Part shown: positions 21,264 to 31,553 of the stretch, piece after piece | Position numbering within the stretch: the first letter of the stretch is position 1 | How the letters are laid out: every line of letters begins with the position of its first letter | Assembly: GCA_004009845.1 (NCBI GenBank) | Contig: RMBW01000028.1 | Location: forward strand, 1-64,000 | Direction: 5' to 3' | DNA from: Davidsoniella eucalypti | Lineage: Eukaryota; Ascomycota; Sordariomycetes; Microascales; Ceratocystidaceae | Length of the DNA: 64,000 nt | Notes under the pieces: generated by a model | What the model saw: the letters and a program-made list of their open reading frames with translations, nothing else | The model's database searches: none | What the model was told of the DNA's origin: nothing | Translations under genes and position numbers: made by a program

Positions 21264-24200
21264 ATGCGAATCTCGTATCGTTTGACCGCTGGCCTGGGCA
21301 TCGCCTCATCGATAGCCGCAATGCCCACCACCTCGTTTCCTTTCAACTCACAGCTTCCTCCTGTAGCTCGCGTGTCCAAGGAATATAGCTTTACCTTCTC
21401 CGCAAATACGTTCTCGTCAGCGTTGGACCTGACATACTCGCTGAACAACGCACCATCATGGGTTTCCATAGATAGTGATGCCCGAAAGATCACCGGCACA
21501 CCGCCTGACGACGTTATATCGAGTGGAAACACCACTGGGTTTGACATGCTGATTGTGGCCACCGATAGCGAAGGCAAAGCAGAGATGAATTCGACTATTG
21601 TCGTCTCTAGCAATCCGGAGCCTGCATTACTGAAGCCGCTCGAGGACCAAATCTCGGCCTTTGGTGACTTTTCAGCCCCGTCGTCTTTGCTATACTATCC
21701 CTCGACGGCCTTTAACTTCTCCTTTGACCCGTCGACCTTCTCATATGCTTTGGGGGACTTGACATACAATGCCGTATCGGGCGATGGCAGTCCCATGCCA
21801 GCCTGGATCAGCTTCAACAGTGATACGCTTATGTTCTCGGGAACAACACCGCCATTCGAATCATTGGTGTCCCCACCGCAGGTCTTTGGCCTTCAGTTTG
21901 TAGCGTCAGACGTCCCAGGCTTCTCTGCCATCGCCATGGACTTCAATATCATGGTTGGCACTCGGAAGTTGACTTCAGAGAAACCTCTGATTGTGCTTAA
22001 TGTCACGAAGGGAAATTCGGTGACTTATAACGACCTGCAAAGCGAAATCCGGCTCGATGGAAGCCCAGTGACCATTGGTGATACCAGCGTCTCGACAGAT
22101 AATATGCCTTCGTGGATGAGTTTCGACGAATCAACCTGGGTAGTCTCAGGAACACCGCCCTCAAATGCACAGTCAACCAAGTTCTTGATTAGCTTCCGAG
22201 ATTCACTGTCCGATTCACTGGGTGTACAAGTTGTCATGAACCTCGTGGACTCCTTGTTTACCGAAACCTCACCTGTGATTGAAGTAGTGCCTGGCCAGGC
22301 TATCGACTTTGACTTCACGCCCTACGTGTCTAATGCGTCTGATGTCGCCATCACCATTGATAGTAATCAGTCGTGGTTGCAAGTCAACGGTCTGGAGTTG
22401 ATAGGAACTCCACCAAATGATCTGCAAGAGTCCATGTTTCAACTAACTGTGACGGCCAATTCACAGACGCTGACGGGCGTGACGCAAACCATCAAGGCCA
22501 TGGTCAATGTCACAGACAAGATCTCAACATCTGACGACAATGGTAGCTCCAAGAAGTCAAGTAAGTTGACCAAAGGACAGATCGCCTTGGTAGTCATCCT
22601 ACCAATCATATGCGTCCTTCTCATGGTGACTATGGTCATGTGCCTCCTCAAGCATCGCCGCCGCCGCAACCCACGGCCTAAGACTATCTACGTCGAGGAG
22701 ATCACTGGTCCGCTCCCCCCCGATCTGCGGCGAGATGAGACCCGAACTTCGTTCGAGCACAGCCCAACGACCGACCTAGAGTATCAATACATCAACAACT
22801 TCCCCTTCCATGGCAGTGGCCAGCAGTCGATGACCCTTGACAATAATGGTGCTGGTGGTGCCGGCGCCGGGGGATTGCGTAGTGCGTATTCTGATTCGGA
22901 TATGGCACGGGACTACACTGTTGGAAACCGGACGGTACGCACTCTTAGCGAGTATGGACCACGGCGCAGTGAGTCTTGGGTCACTATTGATGCTGCCGCT
23001 GCGTCACATCGCTCGCCACAGAAAGCGTATCTGTCCCGGGGTGCTCGTTTAGGCCGCGACACGACGTTCCAGAGTGAGCTTGGCTCAACTGCTGACCGCT
23101 CTAGCTGGTACACCGAGGGTCCTGCTATGTCGTACCGCCGAGGCGCTGACTTGACGGTGCCGTCGTTGCCTGACCTGGGACCGTTTCCCGAGATCACAGA
23201 GGACTCAGAGATGAACCGTGATGTGAGTATGGTTGACATTCTCGACGAGGAAGCGCGGCATCCAGAAGACAGCGAAGAAGAGGAAGACGAGGACCGGCGA
23301 CAGGTAGAAGAAGAGCAAGAGCTCCCGCGTATCTTTTTCAACTCGGAAAGGTCTCTACCAGACATTCCTAGCTCTGAGGCTCTTCCGTCCATCCGTGAGA
23401 TGTCTACCCCGTCGCCACCACGTCCTGTCAGACTTTCCCCCCTCCTCTCCGAGGGTTCCTCACATCCTCCTTCCCCGCTAGTACAGATCCGACCTGACAC
23501 CGCACCACATCCTGACGACGCTACCCCAACACCGCTATCCATGTCGCGTAAACCGTCTCTCTCGCAAACGGTTGTTGAGCCTCCACCGCTGACAATGCAG
23601 TCTATGCGTCGGCCGTCCTTTTCATATACGACATCTCCAGTTGATTTCTCGATTCCGCGTAAATCTAGCCGCCGCAATAGCCCTGCTGCTCAGCCTGCGT
23701 ATTCCTCACGCACTGGCTCTGGCTTAGTACCCAGCTCGAGCGCCAGCAACCTGAATAACATGCGGGTTTCGCTGGGCCCGCGATTGAGTGATCAGCATAA
23801 GCAGGCAACAACCGCTAGCTTCGACTCTATGCTAGGCAAAGAAAACCAAGTGGGCATGTCGTCGGGCAGCTGGAAGTCAACGGCTTCGCGTGAGTTCCTC
23901 GATATTCCATACCGTGATCTCTATGGTGGCATGGGAAACATGAGCTCGGGTAACGGAAGGTCGGTTGCGTCTATAGACTCACGGCCGTATTCATCGGCAT
24001 CTAGGCAGAGCTCGCTACATGGAGGCTGTGGTGGCGGTTCGGAGCGCAGACGCACAGCCATTGGGGCCATAGGAAGTAGCAGCTCAGGGTTAAACTCTAA
24101 CCGCTATAAGGTGAGCAGTGGAACAAGTAGACGGACTTCAACATCTGGCGTAAGTGATGAATTTATGCAATCTATCCCGATTGGCTATGAGGCCGATCAT

Positions 24201-24338
24201 TCAGTCGCGTCGTTAAGACTGCCGCATATTGATTTCGGAGACTTCGTAGGGTCATCCAAGCCTTCATTTGCTACGGCGCGAGAGTTTCAATCCATGAGTA
24301 CCGTCGATTCTATGGGATCTGAGCCCGGGTTCATTTAA
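21264..24338 (+). CDS. AXL2: Axl2/Bud10-type cadherin-like transmembrane polarity protein
   Basis: A single exon encodes 1024 residues of a type I membrane protein. A signal peptide covers about residues 1-20. The ectodomain has four cadherin-like (CADG) repeats, each with a Trp followed by a GTPP or GTTPP turn: Trp at residues 66, 181, 284 and 371. One transmembrane helix lies at about 440-463 (IALVVILPIICVLLMVTMVM) and is followed by a basic stop-transfer KHRRRR. The long cytoplasmic tail is Ser/Pro-rich with an acidic Glu/Asp block near 660-690. In yeast, Axl2 marks the axial bud site together with septins; in filamentous fungi relatives act in septation, conidiation or morphogenesis. Repeat number, topology and tail agree with this family; the precise role here is inferred. 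The ATG at 21264 is the first in frame and starts the signal peptide. Confidence 0.88.
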   Translation: MRISYRLTAGLGIASSIAAMPTTSFPFNSQLPPVARVSKEYSFTFSANTFSSALDLTYSLNNAPSWVSIDSDARKITGTPPDDVISSGNTTGFDMLIVATDSEGKAEMNSTIVVSSNPEPALLKPLEDQISAFGDFSAPSSLLYYPSTAFNFSFDPSTFSYALGDLTYNAVSGDGSPMPAWISFNSDTLMFSGTTPPFESLVSPPQVFGLQFVASDVPGFSAIAMDFNIMVGTRKLTSEKPLIVLNVTKGNSVTYNDLQSEIRLDGSPVTIGDTSVSTDNMPSWMSFDESTWVVSGTPPSNAQSTKFLISFRDSLSDSLGVQVVMNLVDSLFTETSPVIEVVPGQAIDFDFTPYVSNASDVAITIDSNQSWLQVNGLELIGTPPNDLQESMFQLTVTANSQTLTGVTQTIKAMVNVTDKISTSDDNGSSKKSSKLTKGQIALVVILPIICVLLMVTMVMCLLKHRRRRNPRPKTIYVEEITGPLPPDLRRDETRTSFEHSPTTDLEYQYINNFPFHGSGQQSMTLDNNGAGGAGAGGLRSAYSDSDMARDYTVGNRTVRTLSEYGPRRSESWVTIDAAAASHRSPQKAYLSRGARLGRDTTFQSELGSTADRSSWYTEGPAMSYRRGADLTVPSLPDLGPFPEITEDSEMNRDVSMVDILDEEARHPEDSEEEEDEDRRQVEEEQELPRIFFNSERSLPDIPSSEALPSIREMSTPSPPRPVRLSPLLSEGSSHPPSPLVQIRPDTAPHPDDATPTPLSMSRKPSLSQTVVEPPPLTMQSMRRPSFSYTTSPVDFSIPRKSSRRNSPAAQPAYSSRTGSGLVPSSSASNLNNMRVSLGPRLSDQHKQATTASFDSMLGKENQVGMSSGSWKSTASREFLDIPYRDLYGGMGNMSSGNGRSVASIDSRPYSSASRQSSLHGGCGGGSERRRTAIGAIGSSSSGLNSNRYKVSSGTSRRTSTSGVSDEFMQSIPIGYEADHSVASLRLPHIDFGDFVGSSKPSFATAREFQSMSTVDSMGSEPGFI

Positions 24339-27300
24339 GCGGGATGGGACTGTAGCGTCTTTACAGCTAGGCGATGGTTGGTTGTGACATGATACCCGGA
24401 CGAAATATTTTTCATATGTACTTTTTTCTACTGTCCATCCAAGTAATGTAACTTATTTTCCTTTTTTACAAATAAGAGCGCCCAGTGTCTGATTGTATGT
24501 ATGTAGATAATGGAAAAAGCACTTTGGCAACTGCGGGAGAACCAGGCTGTGTACTTTGGCCTGTTGTGTTGTGCTCTAGTAACGGGCAAGTAAGTAGATA
24601 TGTAATTCTACGGAGCCCAAGTGCACCTCGGCGCTTAGATGCATCTATCTTATTTCACAGCCACTGTAGCATGCCTGTCGTGTGACATTAGCATAACGCA
24701 CCTACTACGGTGGGTTCCAAGTCTGACCAAGCATTGAAAGTTAGAGTGGGCGGAACCAACAAATCCCATTGAACTATTGACAGTTGGGAGATAGACCCAG
24801 CTTGCTACCTTTGTAGGCGTAGAGATATAGCAAGGTCTGCTATAGAAAGCAATGGCGAATGCTGTTGCATCTAGACCAGGCTACGCTTCTGTGATGACCC
24901 ATATCGTACGCACTACATCACCAGATGCACCGTTTGGGTAGTTGTATAGATAGATAGCGGGCGGATGATCTCCGGTTTTGTTACGCGGAAGTGTAGACTC
25001 CAGCCGACTGCATGTCGCCATCCTAGCGAACAAATACAATACAATGTGATGCATACAATGTAATGTTTACTCACAGGGAGGATGTGTGGTGGTATTTGCA
25101 TGTGCATATATGCGTGTATATGCACAAAAACATGGACTGTGCAGTAACGGCGGGCTTATTGGGTTTGTTATATCCATAATGTGTCTGCTTGAGAGGCGCT
25201 ACTATTTCGGCTGGCGTTGGTGGTGATGCTGCTTGGCTGCCCACCATCATTGGCCCCTCTATTTTCCAGTACAACGTTAAGCAGGAAAGACACCCATTGA
25301 TACGTAGTTTCGGGGCGTAACTGTTGAGCTACGCTGGCCTTTGATCTAGGAAGGCATAGAAATGTAGCTGACGATCTGGCGAACTATGAGATAGCATTGG
25401 CATCCGCTGAAGTGGCACAAGAATTGGCATTCTGATAGCATCCCGCTTGGCCTATATTATCATTGACTTTTACAGGAGCTACACCGGAGATGTCACTATT
25501 TCTGTGTTTTTTCTCTGCTGCTGCTCTGCAAAAAGCAGACGACGTTGCAGATGGGAGGGGGCGGGGATCTGCAGGAAAAAAAAACTAGACTGCGGGACAA
25601 GGGGGGCACAGACATAAGAACGATCGAGTGAGGTGATTGAGAAGCTGTGTTGCTTAGTATCATATATGTGTTAGCGTAAGTCGTTGAGGAGGACGTTACG
25701 ATATTATATCAATGGGCAACAGTCGCGAGCATTACTTAATCCTAGGGTTCTTGGACGAGCAAACATCCTACGAATATATGCCAATGTTGTTAGCTCTCCA
25801 ACTAGAGTGGCCCAACTATAATGCTCCAATCCAACCAGAGCGGCAGCAGAAACCAACTCGATAGCCAGGCTAAACTGGGCTACTCAATGACACGCGACCT
25901 TGCAGTCGCGTAGCTCTGATTAGCTTACTACAGCCTGCCGGTTAGGACTTCATGTTATGATGTCGTTTATTTGATATTTCGCACAGGCGGGCCAGCGAAG
26001 AAAAGAACGCCTGCAACACTCCCTTGGCTAGGATGACATGGATGGCTAGATGGCTGGCCTGGTTGGCTGGCCAAGATGGCTAGATGGGTTGTTGGATGGG
26101 GTTGACTGGCCGCCGGCTTGTTCTATCTGTCTTTGTCCATTAGTGATGGCCTAACTAGGCTTCGAATACTATATCAACGCACCTAAAAGCTATGTCATCA
26201 CGGAATGTGGCCAAAGCCCTAAGCCCATGCTGGCTAGATTATGATAGCTAGTGTTTTGTGATATCGCCTCCAGTCATCGAAAAGCTGACAAGAGATTTAT
26301 CAATGCACAATTGCAATTCAAACACAGTGTACATTTTGTGGAACAGTACGTACGTTGATGATCATGCGTTGGCACTGTGCAAACGCATATCCATCTTGTG
26401 CAGTCGAAGGGCCGTGGGAAGCTAAAATTTTGGGACATGTCACTTCAGAGTGTGCTTTCCCCGCCCCCGCAATTGGCGCACTGTGAATGCCTCACTGTTT
26501 AACTAATTGGAGTTGTTGGCGATGGCCTCGAAGCAATTGCCATCTGTTGATGGCAGTGAAAATTTTGATCGAATAGATAGCGATAAGACAGATAGAAAGA
26601 CGTGGCTACTATATTGGATTCTGTAGTGACTTCTATGTGTTAAAATGTGTGGAGGAGAGATGTCGCTGTGATTCAATGCATAAACATCTCAAAACAGCAC
26701 GCAGTGGTAAATTATCCATCGCCTACACAGAAAAGACACAAAAAGAATTTAGTTTCGCTAATGCGTCGCTGGCTAGCCAAGACTCTAGCTTGATCAACTG
26801 CACTACAAACTATACTATACTAGTAAGCTCTTATCCGTTTGATCCAAGGCCCATCCCATCATCAGCCTCACAAAGCCTCGTCTCATCCCATCTCGCAATA
26901 CAAGCAATACAATTGCTTCCATGCCTTGTCTTTCCTTGCCTGGCCTAGCTGAGCTTCAACGCCTGAGCTTTTGTTTCTCCTGGTTCCGGCCAGGCACCGC
27001 ATCGCTTTGAGTAGACCAGCCGCTTTGGGCTTCAGCATGACAATAGGCTTCGATCTTGTGTTCCTGGTTCGGCGGCTTTGTCTGCCATTATCTTGAACAA
27101 CTTGGAAACAACCTTTGATGATTGTTAAGATTTTGCTTGCTCGTGCGTGGGCTCGCCTGTAACTCGACTTGGCCAGTGTTCGTCGACTGTTAATTGATCC
27201 AAGGTGGGCTCTAGGGGTCACCAAACACTATAGCTATAGTGCTTAGGTCCGTTGTCTTAGGCCCTGTTTGAACTTTATTTCATGCCGCGCCATGCAGATA

Positions 27301-28274
27301 CAGCTTGCACAAGATCCCCCACCTTCTATATCACACAAATCAGCAACTTTACTGAGATACTGGACAATGTCAACTCCTCAGCTAACCGTCCGCTCACTAA
27401 TTTATAGAACGACGTGAAGTGGAGTTCTGACAGTCCCATTTCCCTTCTCCTGATTATGGGGTTCCTTCGTTCCCTCTCACATTTTATTCTTCAACATTGC
27501 TGCGTTGTTAGTAGCGCTAACATTGAAGACATCTGTCCCATTATTTGCTTTTTTTTTCTTTCAATTTTCTCTTCCTCTTCCGCTGCCCATCTTGCTTTTT
27601 TTTTCTATTGTAATATAGTTCTGCCTATACCGTGTTACGCCCAACGGCCCAAACAGAAAAAAAACCCTGCTGCATAGTTTTGCTGCACACATCTGCATTA
27701 TTTTCAATGTATGTACAATGAATGTTCCATTCAGGGAAGAAGAACCCCGCGATTCTCGACCTTGCATTCGACTCCGTCCTGCCGACGCTACACATTATCT
27801 CTCTTGTCCAGAAGCAGCCCAGCTAGCCTAGCTAGCAGCACTTCTGGTGGTCCTTTTTTTTTCATCTCCCTTTCACGGCTCTGTCGCCAACGCCTGCTGC
27901 TATCATCCTATCCTTATTCCTTATTTTTCTCCCACTCAAACACCTCAACCCCCAAGCCAAGCCTATCACTACTCTACAAGTCGGCTTCGCACCAATAAGC
28001 CTTCCGTTGTCGTTGCCGTACTGCCGCCTCTACTCTCGAGTTCGAGTCTTTCTCGTCCCTTGTCCTAGACCCTTTCTAACTGTCCTTTGATGCTATCTAG
28101 AACCGATAACGATTGTCTGCTTCTGCAACCACTTGTCTACTATCGAACTTCTACCACAGCTCGACCCACTCCGTTTTCTCTACATCTCCAAATCTTCTCC
28201 CTCCTCCCAATCGCACATCTACCTCTACATACCTCATTTTAGTCGCTTCCGCGATCATATATATATATATCATT
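24339..28274. other. Intergenic region between AXL2 and PTC
   Basis: About 3.9 kb without a supported gene. It includes a direct repeat of a 13-mer near 26041-26087, a perfect 16 bp palindrome CACTATAGCTATAGTG at 27226-27241, and a pyrimidine-rich stretch from about 27420 to 28270 that probably forms the promoter and leader of the phosphatase gene. Confidence 0.55.
26041..26087 (+). repeat. Imperfect GATGGCTAGATGG direct repeat
   Basis: GATGGCTAGATGG occurs at 26041-26053 and again at 26075-26087, with related GGCTGG words between, resembling a short minisatellite. Confidence 0.7.
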
Positions 28275-30595
28275 ATGGGTCAGACTCTTTCCGAGCCTGT
28301 CGTCGACAAGGTAAGCCTCCCCATGCTTTCTTCCAGCCCTCGACTTGGCTCAGGAGTAGCATCTATGCGCCTGTCAAAATCATCACCGTGTTCATTGAAG
28401 CCTGATGGGGTCTTCTCAGGGCTTTACTCTGGGTTCTATACCCGCTGTTCATCATTCTTCACTACTCTAGGTCTTGATTGCTCTCTGTCTACTCTTGCTT
28501 CGGGTCTTCTATGACTATATCTGCTAGGCTCAAACTATGGTCCTCCGCAGCCCAATGCTGCCTTCTTCGCCACTTCCATAGTTCGAAATTGCTGCCCCTC
28601 CCTCACTCAATTGTTATATCGACTCAACACCACCAATTATGGCCAACTTTTCTGAATAGCCATAAGCATTCTCTTCCGCCATCAATTTCAATTATATTGC
28701 CGAGCCACAATTATCATTGTGTTTTATCGCCTACATTATTGGTCTAATGGCGCCTCTAATTCTTGCGCGCCAGCTTTTTTTTCTTCCTAGGGCTAGGAAC
28801 CAGCGGTTGCGTGTGTTTCCTGACCCCGGCCGGCTCGACAACCCTCCGCTATGACGTATTACAATAACTATGGCAATAGCTCAACAATTTCCTGAGACAA
28901 TTGTGGCTTCGCAAACCCGAATACGCATGATATTCTTAGCAGAGTGTGTCAAGCAAGCAACCAAGACCTTTGGGTTGCACATGAACTACTGTCATCGGAG
29001 CCTTTGGCTACAGAAACAACTTTGTATAATGTACTTGCTAATAATTAGCAATCTTATAGACGTCAGAGAAGGGTGAGGACTCTAAGCTGTTCTATGGTGT
29101 CTCTGCCATGCAGGGCTGGCGTATCAGCATGGAGGATGCTCATATCACCATGTTGGATCTGCTTGCCGATACCAAGGAGACCAACGCTGCTGAGGGTCAA
29201 ATGTCTCTATTCGGTGTGTTCGATGGCCACGGCGGTGACCGTGTCGCTCAGTTCGCGGGTAATCGCATTCACGAGATTCTAGTGAAGCAAGATGCTTTCA
29301 AGCAGGGCGATTTTAGCAAGGCGCTACAGGACAGTTTCCTTGCTACTGACAGGGCTATCCTCAACGGTAAATTTTTATTCCACAGTATCTGGCATACATC
29401 ACAAAGAATTTCTCGATACTAATAGTTATTACCTGCAGACCCTAAGTACGAAAATGAGGTTTCTGGTTGCACTGCCTGTGTAGGCTTAGTCGTCGGTAAC
29501 AAACTCTACGTTGTACGTTCTAAGCTTATTTCAAAACGCTATACATTGTAGCGTATATTTTATGTTTCAAGATTGGACCACTGACCTTGTTTCTTTCTAG
29601 GCCAATGCTGGTGACTCACGTGGTGTTCTAGGCATCAAGGGTCGCGCCAAGCCTATGTCCTTCGACCACAAACCTACACTGGAGACTGAGAAGGCCCGTA
29701 TCACTGCTGCTGGCGGCTTTGTTGATTTTGGCCGTGTCAATGGCAACCTGGCTCTGTCCCGTGCCATTGGTGATTTCGAATTTAAGAAGAGCGCCGATCT
29801 GCCCCCCGAGAACCAAATAGTGACTGCATTCCCGGAAATCAAGGTGCACGAGTTCACAGATGACGACGAGTTCCTAGTTATTGCTTGCGATGGTAAGTAA
29901 AGTATCCCTCTCAGTCGTCACTCATATTAGTTGCTAACATGAATTGCTTGCCCACTAGGTATCTGGGATTGCCAGTCTTCTCAAGCTGTTGTTGAGTTTG
30001 CGCGTCGTGGTATCGCAGCTGGGCAGGATTTGGACAAGATCTGCGAAAACATGATGGACAACTGTCTGGCTTCCAACTCAGAGACCGGCGGTGTCGGCTG
30101 CGACAACATGACCATGGCTATCGTCGGTATCCTTAACGGCAAGACTAAGCAGGAGTGGTATGAAGAGATTGGCCGGAGAGTTGCCGCTGGTGATGGTCCT
30201 TGTGCTCCTCCGGAGTACGGTAAGTTTAATTCACAACCCTTGTCTGGAGCTCAAGCTTCCGAGGCTACGGGCGAATACTAATACCGTGTTGCGATCGCAC
30301 AGCCGAGTTCCGGGGACCTGGCATGCACCACGCCCATGACGACATTGATAACGGCTACGATAGCGAGAAGAGAGGACCCCGCGGTCTAGCCAACTACCCA
30401 GGCAGAATTATCTTCCTAGGCGACGGCAGCGAGACCCACCTACCAGCCGAAGGCGAGGATGCTGAGATGTTTGATAACACCAACGCCGAGGAGGAGAATG
30501 ACCTACAGAGCCAGGTACCCAAGCAGGGCGAGGTGGCAGCTAGCTCAACAGAGAACAGTGCCGATACCAAGTCTAAGAGTATATCTACCGCTTAA
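28275..30595 (+). CDS. PTC2: Protein phosphatase 2C, Ptc2/Ptc3 type
   Basis: A Mg/Mn-dependent Ser/Thr phosphatase that, in yeasts, dampens stress MAP kinase and DNA-damage checkpoint signalling. Six exons (28275-28310, 29060-29366, 29439-29512, 29601-29892, 29959-30219, 30303-30595) give 420 residues, with all junctions in frame and branch points such as GCTAATA, TACTAAT and GCTAAC. Exon 1 encodes only twelve residues, MGQTLSEPVVDK, which fits the family start and carries an N-myristoylation-like Gly2/Ser6. Metal-binding ED is at 37-38 and DGHGG at 67-71; later motifs are NAGDSR, LSRAIGDFEFK, CDGIWD and GCDNMT. The acidic C-terminal tail is Ser/Glu/Asp-rich. Intron 1 is 749 bp while introns 2-5 are 66-88 bp. 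The Ptc2/3 branch is clear; assignment to one paralogue is not. Confidence 0.93.
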
Positions 30596-31553
30596 GCTGC
30601 CTCTAGTGAGGAGAAGAAGTAACACACAGCCACGTAAATGTGTGTTGCCATCGCTCATCTTCGCTGCCGTATGGGGGAGGGTTAAGTTTTATTCATATCT
30701 ATTCTCCAGCGGCATAGGTCACCCCTATGCTTTTCCTCGAAGGGTGCAGTGCGGTCGGTATAAAGGGACGGACGGCCTGTGTGATGGTGGTGGAGGTGGT
30801 GGAGTTGTTGCTTCTATAAGCAGATATATATTAGCATGGCCTTTTTCAGACATAAAACTTTCCATATGGGAGTGACTGGGTCGGTTTGTCTGTTTTGCTC
30901 TGTGTTCATCCAACATAAGGGTGGACAGAGCATTACAGCTTGGTCAGCAACAATGGGGAGAGGATGATGAAGGTGTCTAAATGTCTTGACACAGGCTTCC
31001 TTTTGATCATGAAGACGGCATTATTGTCCTATCAATAGTCTGAGGGTGGTATGATCCGGAAAAGGAGGCTAGTGGGGAGTGGCCGGGATAGATTGATGGC
31101 AAAGGGCTGAACTGACGTGGAGGGCGTACTGGTGAAATTTTTTAACTCCAACCAAGGGGTTCCTGTTCTTGTCTTGAAATGATTGCAATGGAATTGTTTG
31201 ATACCGCCACTGCTTCCATACTATATTTGTGTTTGCCTGTGACATTTGCATCACTATGAAATCTACGTGAAAATAATAAGAGTAGTTGTACAGTTAAGTC
31301 TTGTCTCATAACAAAGGTTACGAAAAAGAAAAGAAAAAATGTGCGTAATCAAATTTTGTATCTTTTGATATAGGCACATGTATATGCATGATTAATGCTT
31401 GACACTATTGTTACATTTTAAACAAAAAAAATAAGATGATATACAAAACTCTGGCTTCCCAAGCCTTCTCTCCTCTTCCCTCTCCTTTCTTTTTCATTTA
31501 CTTATATCTAAAGACTACAAACAAGGGTCTTCATCTTGTCCGTGCTGATCATG
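30596..31553. other. Convergent intergenic region
   Basis: These 958 bp lie between the 3' ends of the phosphatase gene (+) and the PPR gene (-). They hold a GGTGGT-type G-rich patch near 30784-30805 and no gene. Confidence 0.6.

Noticed and set aside
22913..23677. A 254-codon minus-strand open frame within AXL2
   Set aside because: It lies opposite the AXL2 cytoplasmic tail and has no features of its own; codon bias of the sense gene explains it.
27226..27241. Perfect 16 bp palindrome CACTATAGCTATAGTG
   Set aside because: About one such palindrome is expected by chance in 64 kb and no motif or repeat context supports a function.
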